From the NCBI GenBank assembly GCA_031409875.1, contig JANNYB010000196.1, forward strand, positions 1 to 38,359: a stretch of 38,359 nt of DNA, read 5' to 3'. A program made the position numbers and the translations under genes. The first letter of the stretch is position 1. Every line of letters starts with the position of its first letter. Source of the stretch: CALMEH01 sp031409875. Lineage in GTDB: Bacteria; Acidobacteriota; Blastocatellia; Pyrinomonadales; Pyrinomonadaceae. This document shows, piece after piece, positions 7,299 to 15,660 of this stretch. Below the pieces are notes generated by a model that saw only the letters and a list, made by a program, of their open reading frames with translations, was not told the DNA's origin and searched no databases.

Positions 7299-8765
7299 TT
7301 ACGGCTTTTCCTTCGGCACATACAAATAAACTTTAAAATATTTTTCCGGCAGTTTTTGCGTCATCGGAATCAGACGATAATTCGGAAATCTTTCGGCAAA
7401 TTTATCGTCCGTCCAAATAATCGCGGAATATTTGGATTGTCTTATTTCGCGCTCGAAAATTTCGGTCAGTTCGGGCGACCAAGTGCCGACATATTCTTCA
7501 AAATCATCGAAATTAAATTTGCATCCGTTCCAGACGACAAGTTCGGGGTAAACGCTGATACATTTTCCGTCTTTCGGAATGTTTTTTCCGGCGGTTTCAT
7601 ATATTTCGCGGTAATAATTCAAACTTTCCCAACGATAATATTCGCCGCGAAAAACTCTGAACATCTGAAACGCGCCGCCGAGTGTCAACAAAATAATCAT
7701 TGCCGCCGCCAAATTCGGGAAATTTTCTTTGCGTGAAAAAAAGGCAAAAATTAAACCGCAGGCAATCGCCAAAACAAACGAAAGTTCGATGTAATAGTTG
7801 ATGTTTCCGCCGACTCTGCCTGCCGAAAAAATGCTCAACAAAAGCGAAATTGTCAAATAAAAAAACAGCAAAAAAATCGGCGAAGAAATAATTCCCGTCA
7901 ATTTTTCGCCGCGTTTTTGAAAAACGAAAATTGCCAAACAAATAAGCGCAAAGAAAAACGCCGGTTGTTTAAGCATTTCGATAAAAACCTCTGCCGCTTG
8001 GCGAAAACTGTAAGGCAGTCTCTGCGCGTGTGTGAAATGTTGCCAAAAATAACCGCCGTCGGAAGTGTGATTCAGCAGAAACATTCCGCCGAAAACCAAA
8101 ATCGCCAAACCGCTTGCATAAATTACGGCTTCGCGCCATTTTTTTACTTGCAAAAATCGCAAAAAAACAATGCCCGCTGCCAGAACAAAAGTTTGTTTCG
8201 TAAAAAAAGCCGCGCCCGAAAAAAGAATCATTCCAACAACGCGCCAAACCGGAGTTTTCTTTTCTTCTTCAAGCCCGAAAGCCAATGTCAAAGCCGAAAA
8301 AGCAAAAGCCGCCGCAATCAAATCGGGGCGCATTACGCCAATCCAAATTTGCGCGGGAAACATTGCCAAACCTGCCAAAAAAGCTATCGAAGCCGCATTT
8401 TTACTCAACGATATTTTCCGCGTTATTCGCACGACCGCCCACAAACACACGGCAAAGGCAATGACCGACAAAGTTCTGCCGAACCAAAGCTGATACCCGA
8501 AAAGTTTTACGCCAATGCCGATTAAAAAGTAAAAAACGATGCCGTAAGGCGACATTCCGAACGGCGGCTCAAACGCAAAAGCGTAAGGATTTTTGCCTTC
8601 AAAAAGATGTTCCGCAGGCATCCAATTAAACGATTCCCAAGTTCCCGCCGCATACGGATAAATAACCCGCGAAACAATCAGCAACGCAAAAAAAATGCTC
8701 AAAACTGCAATCCCGATTCGTTTTATGAGCGCAGTTTTATCTTTATACTTGGACGTATTTTCCAT
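7299..8765 (-). CDS. Multi-pass GT-C-type membrane glycosyltransferase
   Basis: 488 residues with about ten hydrophobic segments between residues 17 and 370, then a soluble C-terminal domain of about 110 residues. The order (short cytoplasmic N-terminus, first membrane helix, extracytoplasmic loop with ESFNWMPAEHLFEGKNPY, further helices) matches GT39/ArnT/PMT_2-like enzymes that use lipid-linked sugars at the outer face of the membrane. An acidic MRPDLIAAA motif lies near residue 145. The substrate is not predictable. It is the first gene of the run with GT2, epimerase and aminotransferase, and is separated from the upstream hemoglobin gene by an inverted repeat. Confidence 0.75.
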   Translation of the reverse strand: MENTSKYKDKTALIKRIGIAVLSIFFALLIVSRVIYPYAAGTWESFNWMPAEHLFEGKNPYAFAFEPPFGMSPYGIVFYFLIGIGVKLFGYQLWFGRTLSVIAFAVCLWAVVRITRKISLSKNAASIAFLAGLAMFPAQIWIGVMRPDLIAAAFAFSALTLAFGLEEEKKTPVWRVVGMILFSGAAFFTKQTFVLAAGIVFLRFLQVKKWREAVIYASGLAILVFGGMFLLNHTSDGGYFWQHFTHAQRLPYSFRQAAEVFIEMLKQPAFFFALICLAIFVFQKRGEKLTGIISSPIFLLFFYLTISLLLSIFSAGRVGGNINYYIELSFVLAIACGLIFAFFSRKENFPNLAAAMIILLTLGGAFQMFRVFRGEYYRWESLNYYREIYETAGKNIPKDGKCISVYPELVVWNGCKFNFDDFEEYVGTWSPELTEIFEREIRQSKYSAIIWTDDKFAERFPNYRLIPMTQKLPEKYFKVYLYVPKEKP

Positions 8766-8838
8766 CTAAATTATTTTTGAAACTTTTTTTACGAGTGCGA
8801 TATGAAATATTGCCACAAAGCGACCTTATTTCACAAGT

Positions 8839-8914
8839 AGTCAGAACCGTGAGCGGTAGCGAATGGCTGGCAGATTATCAACTAAGCCATTCGCTACCGT
8901 TCACGGTTCTGACT
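8839..8914. repeat. Inverted repeat, outer end TCAGAAC, overlapping the hemoglobin gene 3' end
   Basis: Arms of 30 bases (8839-8868 and 8885-8914) match with one mismatch; each begins AGTCAGAACCGTGA when read inward. The right arm is coding: it supplies the last residues and the TAG stop (8894-8896) of the hemoglobin gene. The position after the end of one operon and before the first gene of the next suggests a terminator role, but this is inference. Confidence 0.9.
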
Positions 8915-9277
8915 GTTTTCGTTAATGCGATTATTCAAACTTTGGGCAATCATTTCAGCGCGAAATTTGGCATTTTCCGCCGTTTCACCTTCAAACAAAC
9001 GGTCAATCGTCGCGTTAAAAATATCAATCCAACGGCGGAAATGCGCGGGTTCGAGATGAAACTTTTCGTTGAGTTTTTGATGCACGGCAAGCGGATTGTT
9101 GAAATAAACCGGCTTGCCGAATAAGATTTTTTCCCAAAAATCAACGATGACAGGTAGATGCGCGGGCAAATCAACATCGTCGAAATGATGTCCGATTTCC
9201 GCGTCAAACGGCACGATTTTGTAAAATTCCGCCAGCAGAAATTCCAAATCTTCGCGTGTTTCAATATCGCGTTCCAT
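8894..9277 (-). CDS. Group III truncated hemoglobin
   Basis: 127 residues. The pattern LLAEFYKIVPFDAEIGHHF, VIVDFWEKILFG and HFRRWIDIFNATID matches group III (P-type) truncated hemoglobins, 2-over-2 globins that bind O2 or NO and are linked to nitrosative or microaerobic stress. His66 in LAVHQKL is the likely proximal haem ligand. The ATG follows the sufU stop directly (TAAATG), so translation is probably coupled. The last residues (SQNRER) are encoded by the inverted repeat arm, so the C-terminus is not conserved sequence. Co-location with an Fe-S assembly factor fits a redox-stress role. Confidence 0.85.
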   Translation of the reverse strand: MERDIETREDLEFLLAEFYKIVPFDAEIGHHFDDVDLPAHLPVIVDFWEKILFGKPVYFNNPLAVHQKLNEKFHLEPAHFRRWIDIFNATIDRLFEGETAENAKFRAEMIAQSLNNRINENSQNRER

Positions 9278-9727
9278 TTATTCGGTCGAAACTTCCGCTT
9301 CTTCATTCAAAGCCGCATGGAGCGTGTGCCACGAAAGCGAAGCGCATTTTACACGCGCCGGAAATTCCAAAACTCCGGCGAAGATTTTCAGTTTTCCCAA
9401 AGAGTTTTCGTCCGTTTCCGTATCGAGTTCGCCCGTAACCATTTGATGAAATTCATTAAAAATCGTTTCGGCTTCGGCGCGTGTTTTGCCTTTGACGGTC
9501 TGCGTCATCATCGAAGCCGAAGCCTTTGAAATCGCACAGCCCGAACCTTTGAAAGCGACATCTTTCACCGTTTCGCCGTCCATTTCGACATAAACCCTGA
9601 GCGCGTCGCCGCACAAAGGATTATTGCCGTCCGCCGTGCGCGTCGCTGATTCAATCTCGCGGAAATTTCGCGGATTTTTGTTGTGTTCTAAAATTACTTC
9701 TTGATATAAATCGTTTAATTCTGACAT
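9278..9727 (-). CDS. sufU: SufU-type iron-sulfur cluster assembly protein
   Basis: 149 residues of the IscU/SufU family. The three conserved cysteines are present: Cys39 in NPLCGD (with Asp41), Cys64 in GSGCAISKAS and Cys128 in RVKCASLSW. The insertion between the second and third cysteine is the SufU hallmark that separates it from IscU. SufU proteins take sulfur from a cysteine desulfurase, usually in a zinc-dependent manner, and deliver it to the SUF scaffold. No sufS, sufB or sufC is in view, so the remaining SUF genes are elsewhere. It sits between a small membrane protein and the hemoglobin gene in one run. Confidence 0.88.
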   Translation of the reverse strand: MSELNDLYQEVILEHNKNPRNFREIESATRTADGNNPLCGDALRVYVEMDGETVKDVAFKGSGCAISKASASMMTQTVKGKTRAEAETIFNEFHQMVTGELDTETDENSLGKLKIFAGVLEFPARVKCASLSWHTLHAALNEEAEVSTE

Positions 9728-9737
9728 TTTAACTCAA

Positions 9738-9920
9738 TTACTTTTCCCAAAAAATCAACACCAGCCACAAAAACAAACTGATTATTCCGCCGATGCCGAG
9801 CCAAATTTTCAGCCAAAACTTGCGAAATTCTTTTTCCTTCAAAAAAAATTCGGCTAATTCATAAGTTCCGAAAATAACTCCGCCGAAAATCAGTATTAGC
9901 AAGCCGATTGATTCTAACAT
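9738..9920 (-). CDS. Small two-helix membrane protein, unknown
   Basis: 60 residues with two hydrophobic helices, about residues 4-24 and 38-57, joined by a charged loop (FFLKEKEFRKFWLK). The short positive loop predicts both termini outside or both inside with the loop cytoplasmic. Its ATG follows the lon stop directly (TAAATG), and sufU begins 10 bases after its end, so expression as part of the run is likely. No family is recognised. A membrane partner or regulator of Lon is only a guess from coupling. Confidence 0.7.
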   Translation of the reverse strand: MLESIGLLILIFGGVIFGTYELAEFFLKEKEFRKFWLKIWLGIGGIISLFLWLVLIFWEK

Positions 9921-12368
9921 TTACTTTGCAATTACAGGTTCGTTGCCTTCGCCGTGATGCGTTTCGGAAGTCGGAATAATGTAATTTTCCACTTTTGGCG
10001 CGGTAACTTCGGTTTCTAAAGCCGCTTTCAGCACATCGCTAATATATTTTGCAGGAATGATTTCTAGTTCTTTGCGGACATCTTCGGGAATATCTTCGAT
10101 GTCGGCTTCGTTGCGTTCGGGCAATATTATCCGCCGAATTCCGGCACGATGCGCGGCGAGAACTTTTTCTTTAACGCCGCCGACCGGAAAGACCAAACCC
10201 GAAAGCGTGATTTCGCCGGTCATTGACGTATCGCTTCTGACTTTTCTGCCCGTGTAGAGCGAAGCCATTGCCGAAGCCATCGTAACGCCCGCGCTCGGTC
10301 CATCTTTCGGAATTGCGCCCGCCGGAACGTGGACGTGAATGCCATTTTCTTTAATTGCTTCGGGTTTAATTCCCAATTCTGCGGCGTGAGACCAAAGATA
10401 CGAACGCGCCGCTTGCGCCGATTCTTTCATCACTTCGCCGAGTTGTCCGGTCAAAGTCAAACCGCCGCCGCCCGGAAGTGCAGTTGCTTCGATAAACAAA
10501 ATTTCGCCGCCCATTTCCGTCCAAGCCATTCCGGTTGCAACTCCGGCAGGCAAATCGTTGCGCGATTCTTCGGGATAAAATCGCGGCGAACCAAGAAAAC
10601 CTTTGACATCATTTGCCGTAATCGTAACTTTTTCCGTATGTCCTTGCGCGACTTTTAAAGCAACTTTTCGCGCCAGATTTCCAACCGTTCTTTCAAGTTG
10701 GCGAACTCCGGCTTCGCGTGTATATCTCATCGTTAAAAGGTTTATCGCGTCGTCAGTAATTTCGATTTGGTCATCCGACAAACCGTTTTCCGTAATTTGT
10801 CGCGGCAATAAATACTGTTTCGCAATATTCAATTTTTCCGCGTCCGAATAACCGACGAGATTGATAATTTCCATTCGGTCGCGCAACGGATGCGGAATCG
10901 GTTGCAACTGATTTGCCGTTGCAATAAAAAAAGTTTTTGACAAATCAAACGGCAGATCAAGATAATGATCGCGGAAAGTATTGTTCTGCGCCGGATCGAG
11001 AATTTCGAGCAAAGCCGAAGCCGGATCGCCGCGATAATCGTTGCCCATTTTGTCAATTTCATCGAGCATCAAAACCGGATTATTAACGCCGACGCGCCGA
11101 AACACTTGGATAACTCTGCCCGGCATTGCGCCGACGTAAGTTCGCCGATGTCCACGAAGTTCCGCTTCATCGCGCACGCCGCCGAGCGCAATTCGGTCAA
11201 ATTCTCTGCCCAAAGCTCGCGCAATCGAACGTCCGAGCGAAGTTTTACCAACGCCCGGAGGTCCGACGAAAAGAATGATCGGACTTTTTGAATCAGGGCG
11301 TAATTTAATAACTGCCAACGATTCCAAAATTCGTTCTTTAATATCTTCCAAACCGTAATGATCTTCGTCGAGAATTTTCTTGGCTTCATTTAAGTCTAAT
11401 TTTTCTTCGCTCGACTTTTTCCAAGGCAATTCGAGAACGTATTCGAGATACGTCCGAATAACGTGATAATCGGGCGCGGCTTGCGGTAATTGTTCCATCC
11501 GCTTGAGTTCGCGCATCGCTTCTTTGTTGATTTCTTCGGGCAAATCGGCGGTTTCCAATCTTTCACGAAGTTGCGCGGCTTCGGCTTTTTCGCCGCCTTC
11601 GTCGCCTTCGCCGAGTTCTTTTTCGATGGCTTTTTTCTGTTGCCGCAAGATGTAATCGCGTTGCGCTTTGTCCATTTCGCCTTGCGCTTCAGTCGCAATT
11701 TTCGAGCGAATCTGCATAATCTCGATTTCTTTCGCAAGCGCGGCGTGCGTCAGCATCAAAAGCGAATCAGCCGTTTCGGATTCAAGCATTTTTTGTTCGG
11801 TTTCCACGCCTAAATCCAAAACCGACGCGAGAAAATACGAAAGTTGCACCGGATCATTTTGCGACATCACCGCCATACGAACTTCAGGCGGAACTTGCGG
11901 CAACATCGCCAGAGCTTCTTGAATCATTCCTTGAATATTTCGTTTCAGAGCTTCAACTTCTTCTTTATCAATAATTTGCAAATGCGGTAAGACTTCGGCT
12001 TTGACTTTCAAAAACGGTTCTTCTTGCACCCAACTCAAGATTTTTACGCGGTCAACGCCTTGCACAATCAGTTGCACAACGTCGTCGTTTCGCATCATTC
12101 GTTTAATGTTGACGATTGTTCCGACATCATATAAATCAATCGGTTTCGCATCGCTTCCGGTCATATCCGGCGTTTTTATCGTGATGCAAGCGATAAGTTT
12201 TTCTTCCGTCGAAAGCGCAAATTCAACCGCTTTCACCGAACGCTCGCGCCCAACCGAAAGCGGCACCACCGTTTCAGGAAACATCGTCGTATTTTGCAAC
12301 GGCAAAACCGCAATTTCAAACTGTTGCGGAGTTGCGTTAGTTGTTTGATTCTGTGTAATTTCTGCCAT
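9921..12368 (-). CDS. lon: ATP-dependent Lon protease (LonA)
   Basis: 815 residues, the usual LonA length. Order: N-terminal substrate-binding domain (about 18-215), coiled-coil region, AAA+ module with Walker A GPPGVGKTS near 370 and Walker B VLMLDEIDKMG near 435, then the serine protease domain with the catalytic Ser in KDGPSAGVT near 695 and the catalytic Lys in GGVKEKVLAAH near 738. It degrades misfolded and regulatory proteins in the cytoplasm. It lies downstream of hsp20 and the Uma2 gene with a 9-base gap, so it may be co-transcribed with a heat-shock chaperone. No separate heat-shock promoter was recognised. Confidence 0.97.
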   Translation of the reverse strand: MAEITQNQTTNATPQQFEIAVLPLQNTTMFPETVVPLSVGRERSVKAVEFALSTEEKLIACITIKTPDMTGSDAKPIDLYDVGTIVNIKRMMRNDDVVQLIVQGVDRVKILSWVQEEPFLKVKAEVLPHLQIIDKEEVEALKRNIQGMIQEALAMLPQVPPEVRMAVMSQNDPVQLSYFLASVLDLGVETEQKMLESETADSLLMLTHAALAKEIEIMQIRSKIATEAQGEMDKAQRDYILRQQKKAIEKELGEGDEGGEKAEAAQLRERLETADLPEEINKEAMRELKRMEQLPQAAPDYHVIRTYLEYVLELPWKKSSEEKLDLNEAKKILDEDHYGLEDIKERILESLAVIKLRPDSKSPIILFVGPPGVGKTSLGRSIARALGREFDRIALGGVRDEAELRGHRRTYVGAMPGRVIQVFRRVGVNNPVLMLDEIDKMGNDYRGDPASALLEILDPAQNNTFRDHYLDLPFDLSKTFFIATANQLQPIPHPLRDRMEIINLVGYSDAEKLNIAKQYLLPRQITENGLSDDQIEITDDAINLLTMRYTREAGVRQLERTVGNLARKVALKVAQGHTEKVTITANDVKGFLGSPRFYPEESRNDLPAGVATGMAWTEMGGEILFIEATALPGGGGLTLTGQLGEVMKESAQAARSYLWSHAAELGIKPEAIKENGIHVHVPAGAIPKDGPSAGVTMASAMASLYTGRKVRSDTSMTGEITLSGLVFPVGGVKEKVLAAHRAGIRRIILPERNEADIEDIPEDVRKELEIIPAKYISDVLKAALETEVTAPKVENYIIPTSETHHGEGNEPVIAK

Positions 12369-12377
12369 AATTTTATT

Positions 12378-13106
12378 TTACTTTGATGCTTTTAATCGCT
12401 CGATTTCTGCCCTTAATTTTTCGTTTTCCGTTTCTGCGATAATGGCGCGTGATTCAAAAATCTTGTTCTCTGCTTCTAATTCTTCCAACGTCAAAAGAAA
12501 TTCATTAGTTTGCGGGTTAAATAATCGAAAGTTGTTTTCTGTCCGCACAATTTCCAAACCGAGACGCGGCGAAAAAATCTTGCCGTCATTAACAGACACA
12601 GACAAAAGACGTTCACCTTGCCGATGAAAAGCAAGCATTGGCGCGGGTAAAAAAGCAAATTCAGGGTCTAAAATATAATATTCTTCAACGCCGAAACGCT
12701 CGTAATCTTTATATTTTTTACCGACATCATTATCCCAAGTTTGTTCTGAAGCAATTTCAAAAATCACTTGCGGAAAAACATTTTCTTTCCAAATCTGATA
12801 ACTCGAACGCTCGTGATTTGGCACACCGAAAGCAATCAGCAAATCGGGCGCATACCATTTGTTCGGGTTTCCTTCATCGTAATAAAGATTCATATTTCCA
12901 GAAAGAAAAACGTCTTCTTTCTGATGAAAAAAGTTCAGAAGCATTTGCAAAAAGTTGGTAATCAGTTTGATGTGAATTGATGTTTCGCCCATATCGTCTT
13001 CGCGTTGTTCGGGATAAATAATTTCTTCTTCGCTGCGGCTTGACGGATAATAAATCTCCGTCTGCGCGGGTGGAAAAGTTTGTGTTCTTTCTAAAACTTG
13101 CGGCAT
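12378..13106 (-). CDS. Uma2 family (DUF820) PD-(D/E)XK-like protein
   Basis: 242 residues. Middle region APDLLIAFG, then QVIFEIASEQTWDNDVGKKYKDYERFG and EYYILDP, is the characteristic Uma2/DUF820 block with nuclease-like acidic residues (Asp in APDL, Glu in FEIAS and the following Lys residues). The final 35 residues form a charged coiled coil (LEELEAENK ... ERLKASK), common in this family. These proteins are abundant in cyanobacteria and some acidobacteria; their cellular role is not settled. AAAGGAGG inside the end of hsp20 gives a strong ribosome binding site, and the ATG follows the hsp20 stop after one base. Confidence 0.85.
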   Translation of the reverse strand: MPQVLERTQTFPPAQTEIYYPSSRSEEEIIYPEQREDDMGETSIHIKLITNFLQMLLNFFHQKEDVFLSGNMNLYYDEGNPNKWYAPDLLIAFGVPNHERSSYQIWKENVFPQVIFEIASEQTWDNDVGKKYKDYERFGVEEYYILDPEFAFLPAPMLAFHRQGERLLSVSVNDGKIFSPRLGLEIVRTENNFRLFNPQTNEFLLTLEELEAENKIFESRAIIAETENEKLRAEIERLKASK

Positions 13107-13107
13107 A

Positions 13108-13473
13108 TTATTTTCCTCCTTTTTGCAAATGAATTATCAACAAACCATTGTCGAAATTGTGTTCGATGTGTGCGCCGTCAATGGATGCAGGAAATTTTAA
13201 AGTTTTTTCAAAACGGCTGTAAGTTATTTCCATTTGGTGATATGAAACTCCGGCGGCGCAAGATTTATCGCGCCGACATCCGACGATTGACAAAATATTT
13301 CCCTGAACATCAATTTCGATGTCTTCCGCCGAAACGCCCGCGAGTTCAACCTTGACGAGCCAACCAGACGGCGTTTGATAAACGTCCGCCGACGGATACC
13401 AAAGCCGACCGGAAGGCTTCGCATCTTTCGACGAACCCATAAACTGAAAATAACGATTAATTGATTTTGCCAT
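13108..13473 (-). CDS. Hsp20/alpha-crystallin family small heat-shock protein
   Basis: 121 residues. The alpha-crystallin domain spans about residues 27-118: YPSADVYQTPSGWLVKVELAGVSAEDIEI at its start, SYHQMEITYSRFEKTLKFP in the middle and the terminal GLLIIHLQK strand. The N-terminal arm is short and the C-terminal IXI extension is absent, so the oligomer may be small. It is an ATP-independent holdase that binds unfolding proteins. Its 3' end carries the ribosome binding site of the Uma2 gene, and Lon lies just beyond, linking a holdase and a protease in one run. Confidence 0.9.
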   Translation of the reverse strand: MAKSINRYFQFMGSSKDAKPSGRLWYPSADVYQTPSGWLVKVELAGVSAEDIEIDVQGNILSIVGCRRDKSCAAGVSYHQMEITYSRFEKTLKFPASIDGAHIEHNFDNGLLIIHLQKGGK

Positions 13474-13484
13474 ATCTTAAAATC

Positions 13485-14420
13485 TTAATTACCTTTCGCG
13501 CTTAAATAATATCCTTTGCGGCTTCTGACATTAACTTTGCCGAGATTGCCTAAATTTGTCGGAATTTCGACCTTAATTTCGACATTGCGCCACTTTTCCT
13601 TGGCTTCTTTTTCTGCCGCGTTGAAACTGATTACATATTGATTGCGGATTTCTTCGGCAATTTTGAGAAAATTTTCGGTTACTTTTGAAAAATTTTGCGG
13701 ATAAAAACATTTGCCGCCGCTCGATTGAGCTATATCGTCTGAATTCACAAAACTTTGCATCTGTCCAAACGAGCCGGCATCTCTACTATCAACAATATTC
13801 AAACTGTAAAATAAAACGTCTGAGTTTTTGACTGCTTTTTTTATATCTCCAAGATTTGCTTTTGAACTATTGTCAGACCAATCACTCAAAACCAACAGAA
13901 CTTTCTTCGCGTGTTTTCCTTTGGAAATTTTTTCTATTCCAGCCTTGACCGCATCAAAAAGAATTGTGTTTCCCTGCCTTTTGACGGCTGACAGATTCTC
14001 AATGGATTTCAAGATTGTGGTTTTGTCTTGAAAATCGCTGGACAATATTCCTTCCGTAAGATTGAACGCCATCAGAAAATACTCATTACCCGAATGACTT
14101 TTATTTACAAAATCCGCCAAGTCTTGCTGAATTTCGGGCTTGCCGATTAAAAGGGCTGAGTCCGACTTATCAACTAAAATTCCAACGCTCGCCGGCGCAT
14201 CCTCCGCACTAAAAAATGTTATCGGTTGCAGAGTTTTTTCGTCATAGATTTTGAAGTTTTCAGCCTTTAATCCGCTAACCCAATCGCCTTTTTTCGTGGT
14301 TACGGTTACATTGAACCGAATTTCTTGAGTTTCGTTATTTAATTTTTGATTTTGCGCCAAACTCGTAGTTGTAAAAACTGCCAATAAAACGAATATTTTT
14401 GAGAAGTCTGAAAATTTCAT
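13485..14420 (-). CDS. Secreted VWFA-related protein (acidobacterial type)
   Basis: 311 residues with a signal peptide (residues 1-22, ending SLAQ). The leader to the VWA domain, FNVTVTTKKGDWVSGLKAENFKIYDE, is the typical beginning of the VWFA-related family that is expanded in Acidobacteria. VWA features: VGILVDKSDS near residue 82 (MIDAS), GNTILFDAV near 163 and VLLVLSDWSDNS near 185. The C-terminus GKVNVRSRKGYY is the usual end of this family. The protein is exported; its binding partner is unknown. AAGG precedes the ATG by about 9 bases, and the gene follows the CBS gene by 12 bases. Confidence 0.87.
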   Translation of the reverse strand: MKFSDFSKIFVLLAVFTTTSLAQNQKLNNETQEIRFNVTVTTKKGDWVSGLKAENFKIYDEKTLQPITFFSAEDAPASVGILVDKSDSALLIGKPEIQQDLADFVNKSHSGNEYFLMAFNLTEGILSSDFQDKTTILKSIENLSAVKRQGNTILFDAVKAGIEKISKGKHAKKVLLVLSDWSDNSSKANLGDIKKAVKNSDVLFYSLNIVDSRDAGSFGQMQSFVNSDDIAQSSGGKCFYPQNFSKVTENFLKIAEEIRNQYVISFNAAEKEAKEKWRNVEIKVEIPTNLGNLGKVNVRSRKGYYLSAKGN

Positions 14421-14432
14421 AAGTTTTTCCTT

Positions 14433-14909
14433 TTAATTTTTCCGCCAAAAAGCCTGACCGCTTGAGATTTCTTCTAAAGTTTCGGCGATTTCGCGTTCGT
14501 CTTCCATTTCGAGCGCGACATCTGCCATTGAAACGATGCCTTGCAAAATGCCGTTATCGTCAATGATTGGCACGCGCCGAACTTGTTTGTCGCCCATTGT
14601 GCGAATCGCTTCAAACGCAAAATCTTCGGGCTTTGCAGTAAAAACTTCTTCCGTCATTATTGCGCCGACGAGCGTTTCGCGCACGAGTTTTTCTTCGGCA
14701 ATCGCTCGCACGACAATATCGCGGTCGGTGATAATGCCGACAAGTTTATTCGTGTCATTTTCGATTACCGGCAAAACGCCGATGTCGCCTTCTTTCATCC
14801 GTTTCGCCGCGTCATAAAGCGACATTTCGGGCGTTACGGTCGAAACCTGTTGCGTCATAATTTCCCGACATCGCACACGCGATTGTTTATTCAAAGCTGT
14901 TTCACTCAT
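14433..14909 (-). CDS. CBS domain pair protein
   Basis: 158 residues consisting of two CBS motifs (about residues 16-75 and 82-140). VRCREIMTQQVSTVTPEMSLYDAAKRMKEGDIGVLPVIEN and the later AIMTEEVFTAKPEDFAFEAIR are classic. Each CBS ends with GIITDRDIV or GIVSMADVA. Such stand-alone pairs bind adenine nucleotides and act as energy or redox sensors. It is the first gene of the minus-strand run that includes Hsp20 and Lon; the promoter would lie in or near the repeat at 14951-15074. Confidence 0.9.
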   Translation of the reverse strand: MSETALNKQSRVRCREIMTQQVSTVTPEMSLYDAAKRMKEGDIGVLPVIENDTNKLVGIITDRDIVVRAIAEEKLVRETLVGAIMTEEVFTAKPEDFAFEAIRTMGDKQVRRVPIIDDNGILQGIVSMADVALEMEDEREIAETLEEISSGQAFWRKN

Positions 14910-14950
14910 TGCTCTATTTTGTTTGAGATTTATGGATAAAGCAAGCGAAC

Positions 14951-15074
14951 GGATTGCGGATTTGGGATTGCGGATTGCGGATTTGTAATTTGCGATTTGC
15001 GGTCTTTTTGCGCCAAACTGTTATTCGAGGAAATTTGGGAATAATCCGCAATCCGCAATCCCAAATCCGCAATC
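14951..15074. repeat. Perfect 32-base inverted repeat of GATTGCG/GATTTGG units
   Basis: Arms 14952-14983 and 15043-15074 are perfect complements and are internally repetitive (GATTGCGGATTTGGGATTGC). The loop of about 60 bases is unrelated. It fills the space between the divergent CBS and Rieske genes, where promoters for both must lie, so it cannot be a simple terminator for either. Confidence 0.9.
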
Positions 15075-15080
15075 GAAATA

Positions 15081-15428
15081 ATGGGAAAACTTTATACAAA
15101 CAAACGCAAACCGAAGCGCGAAGGCAAAAAAATCACAGTCGGAAACGTCGAAGCCGTTCCCGAAGGACGCGGCGCAACCGTCAAACTCAAAGACGGCACG
15201 GAAGTCGCACTTTTTAACGTCAAAGGCGAATTTTACGCGATAGAAAATTTCTGTCCGCACAAAGGTTATCCGCTCGCCGATTCAAGACTTTACGGCAAAG
15301 AAGTCGAATGCGACCTCCACGGCTGGCGTTTTGATGTCCGCACCGGCGAATGCTTCACAAAAAAAGATTGCTCACTCGACAACTACGAAGTCGTCGTCGA
15401 AGACGGAATGATTAAGATTTTGGTTTGA
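15081..15428 (+). CDS. Rieske [2Fe-2S] ferredoxin-like protein
   Basis: 115 residues, one Rieske domain. The cluster ligands are complete: CPH at 58-60 and CDLH at 77-80, i.e. Cys58, His60, Cys77 and His80, with the GWRFDVRTGEC loop that follows in NirD and dioxygenase-ferredoxin type proteins. No signal peptide or membrane anchor, so it is a soluble electron carrier rather than a cytochrome bc subunit. The N-terminus (about 16 residues) is highly basic. No oxygenase partner is adjacent, so the electron acceptor is unknown. It is flanked on both sides by inverted repeats. Confidence 0.9.
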   Translation: MGKLYTNKRKPKREGKKITVGNVEAVPEGRGATVKLKDGTEVALFNVKGEFYAIENFCPHKGYPLADSRLYGKEVECDLHGWRFDVRTGECFTKKDCSLDNYEVVVEDGMIKILV

Positions 15429-15443
15429 TGATTTTAAGTTTTT

Positions 15444-15650
15444 GTCGCTGAAAGCGACCAACAATATAGCGTAGGGAAAGCGAGTAAAACGAGCGCATCC
15501 CTACGTTAATTGAACGAAAAAAACGACGCTGAAAGTGTCGAACAAATTGTTGCTCACTTTCAGCGAGCGATTGAATTTGACAACTGACGTAGGGATTCAT
15601 TCGCTTCGCTCATTACTCCCTACGCTATTATATTTGTCGCCTTCAGCGAC
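15444..15650. repeat. Nested inverted repeat, GTCGCTGAAAGCGAC family, copy 1
   Basis: Outer arms 15444-15477 and 15617-15650 pair imperfectly over 34 bases and start with the near-palindrome GTCGCTGAAAGCGAC. Inside each arm is a further hairpin bounded by GTAGGGA and TCCCTAC, and the centre holds GACGCTGAAAGTGTC facing GAGTGAAAGCGAGC-type complements around GAACAAATTGTTGCTC. The same outer and central units occur at 29361-29637. It occupies almost all of the gap between the convergent Rieske and TonB_C genes. Confidence 0.88.
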
Positions 15651-15660
15651 TTTTCAGATT

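Noticed and set aside
7917..8525. Long plus-strand open frame of about 200 codons opposite the GT-C gene
   Set aside because: It is antisense to a gene with clear membrane helices; its composition (Lys/Arg/Asn/Gln rich) is what the complement of hydrophobic codons gives.
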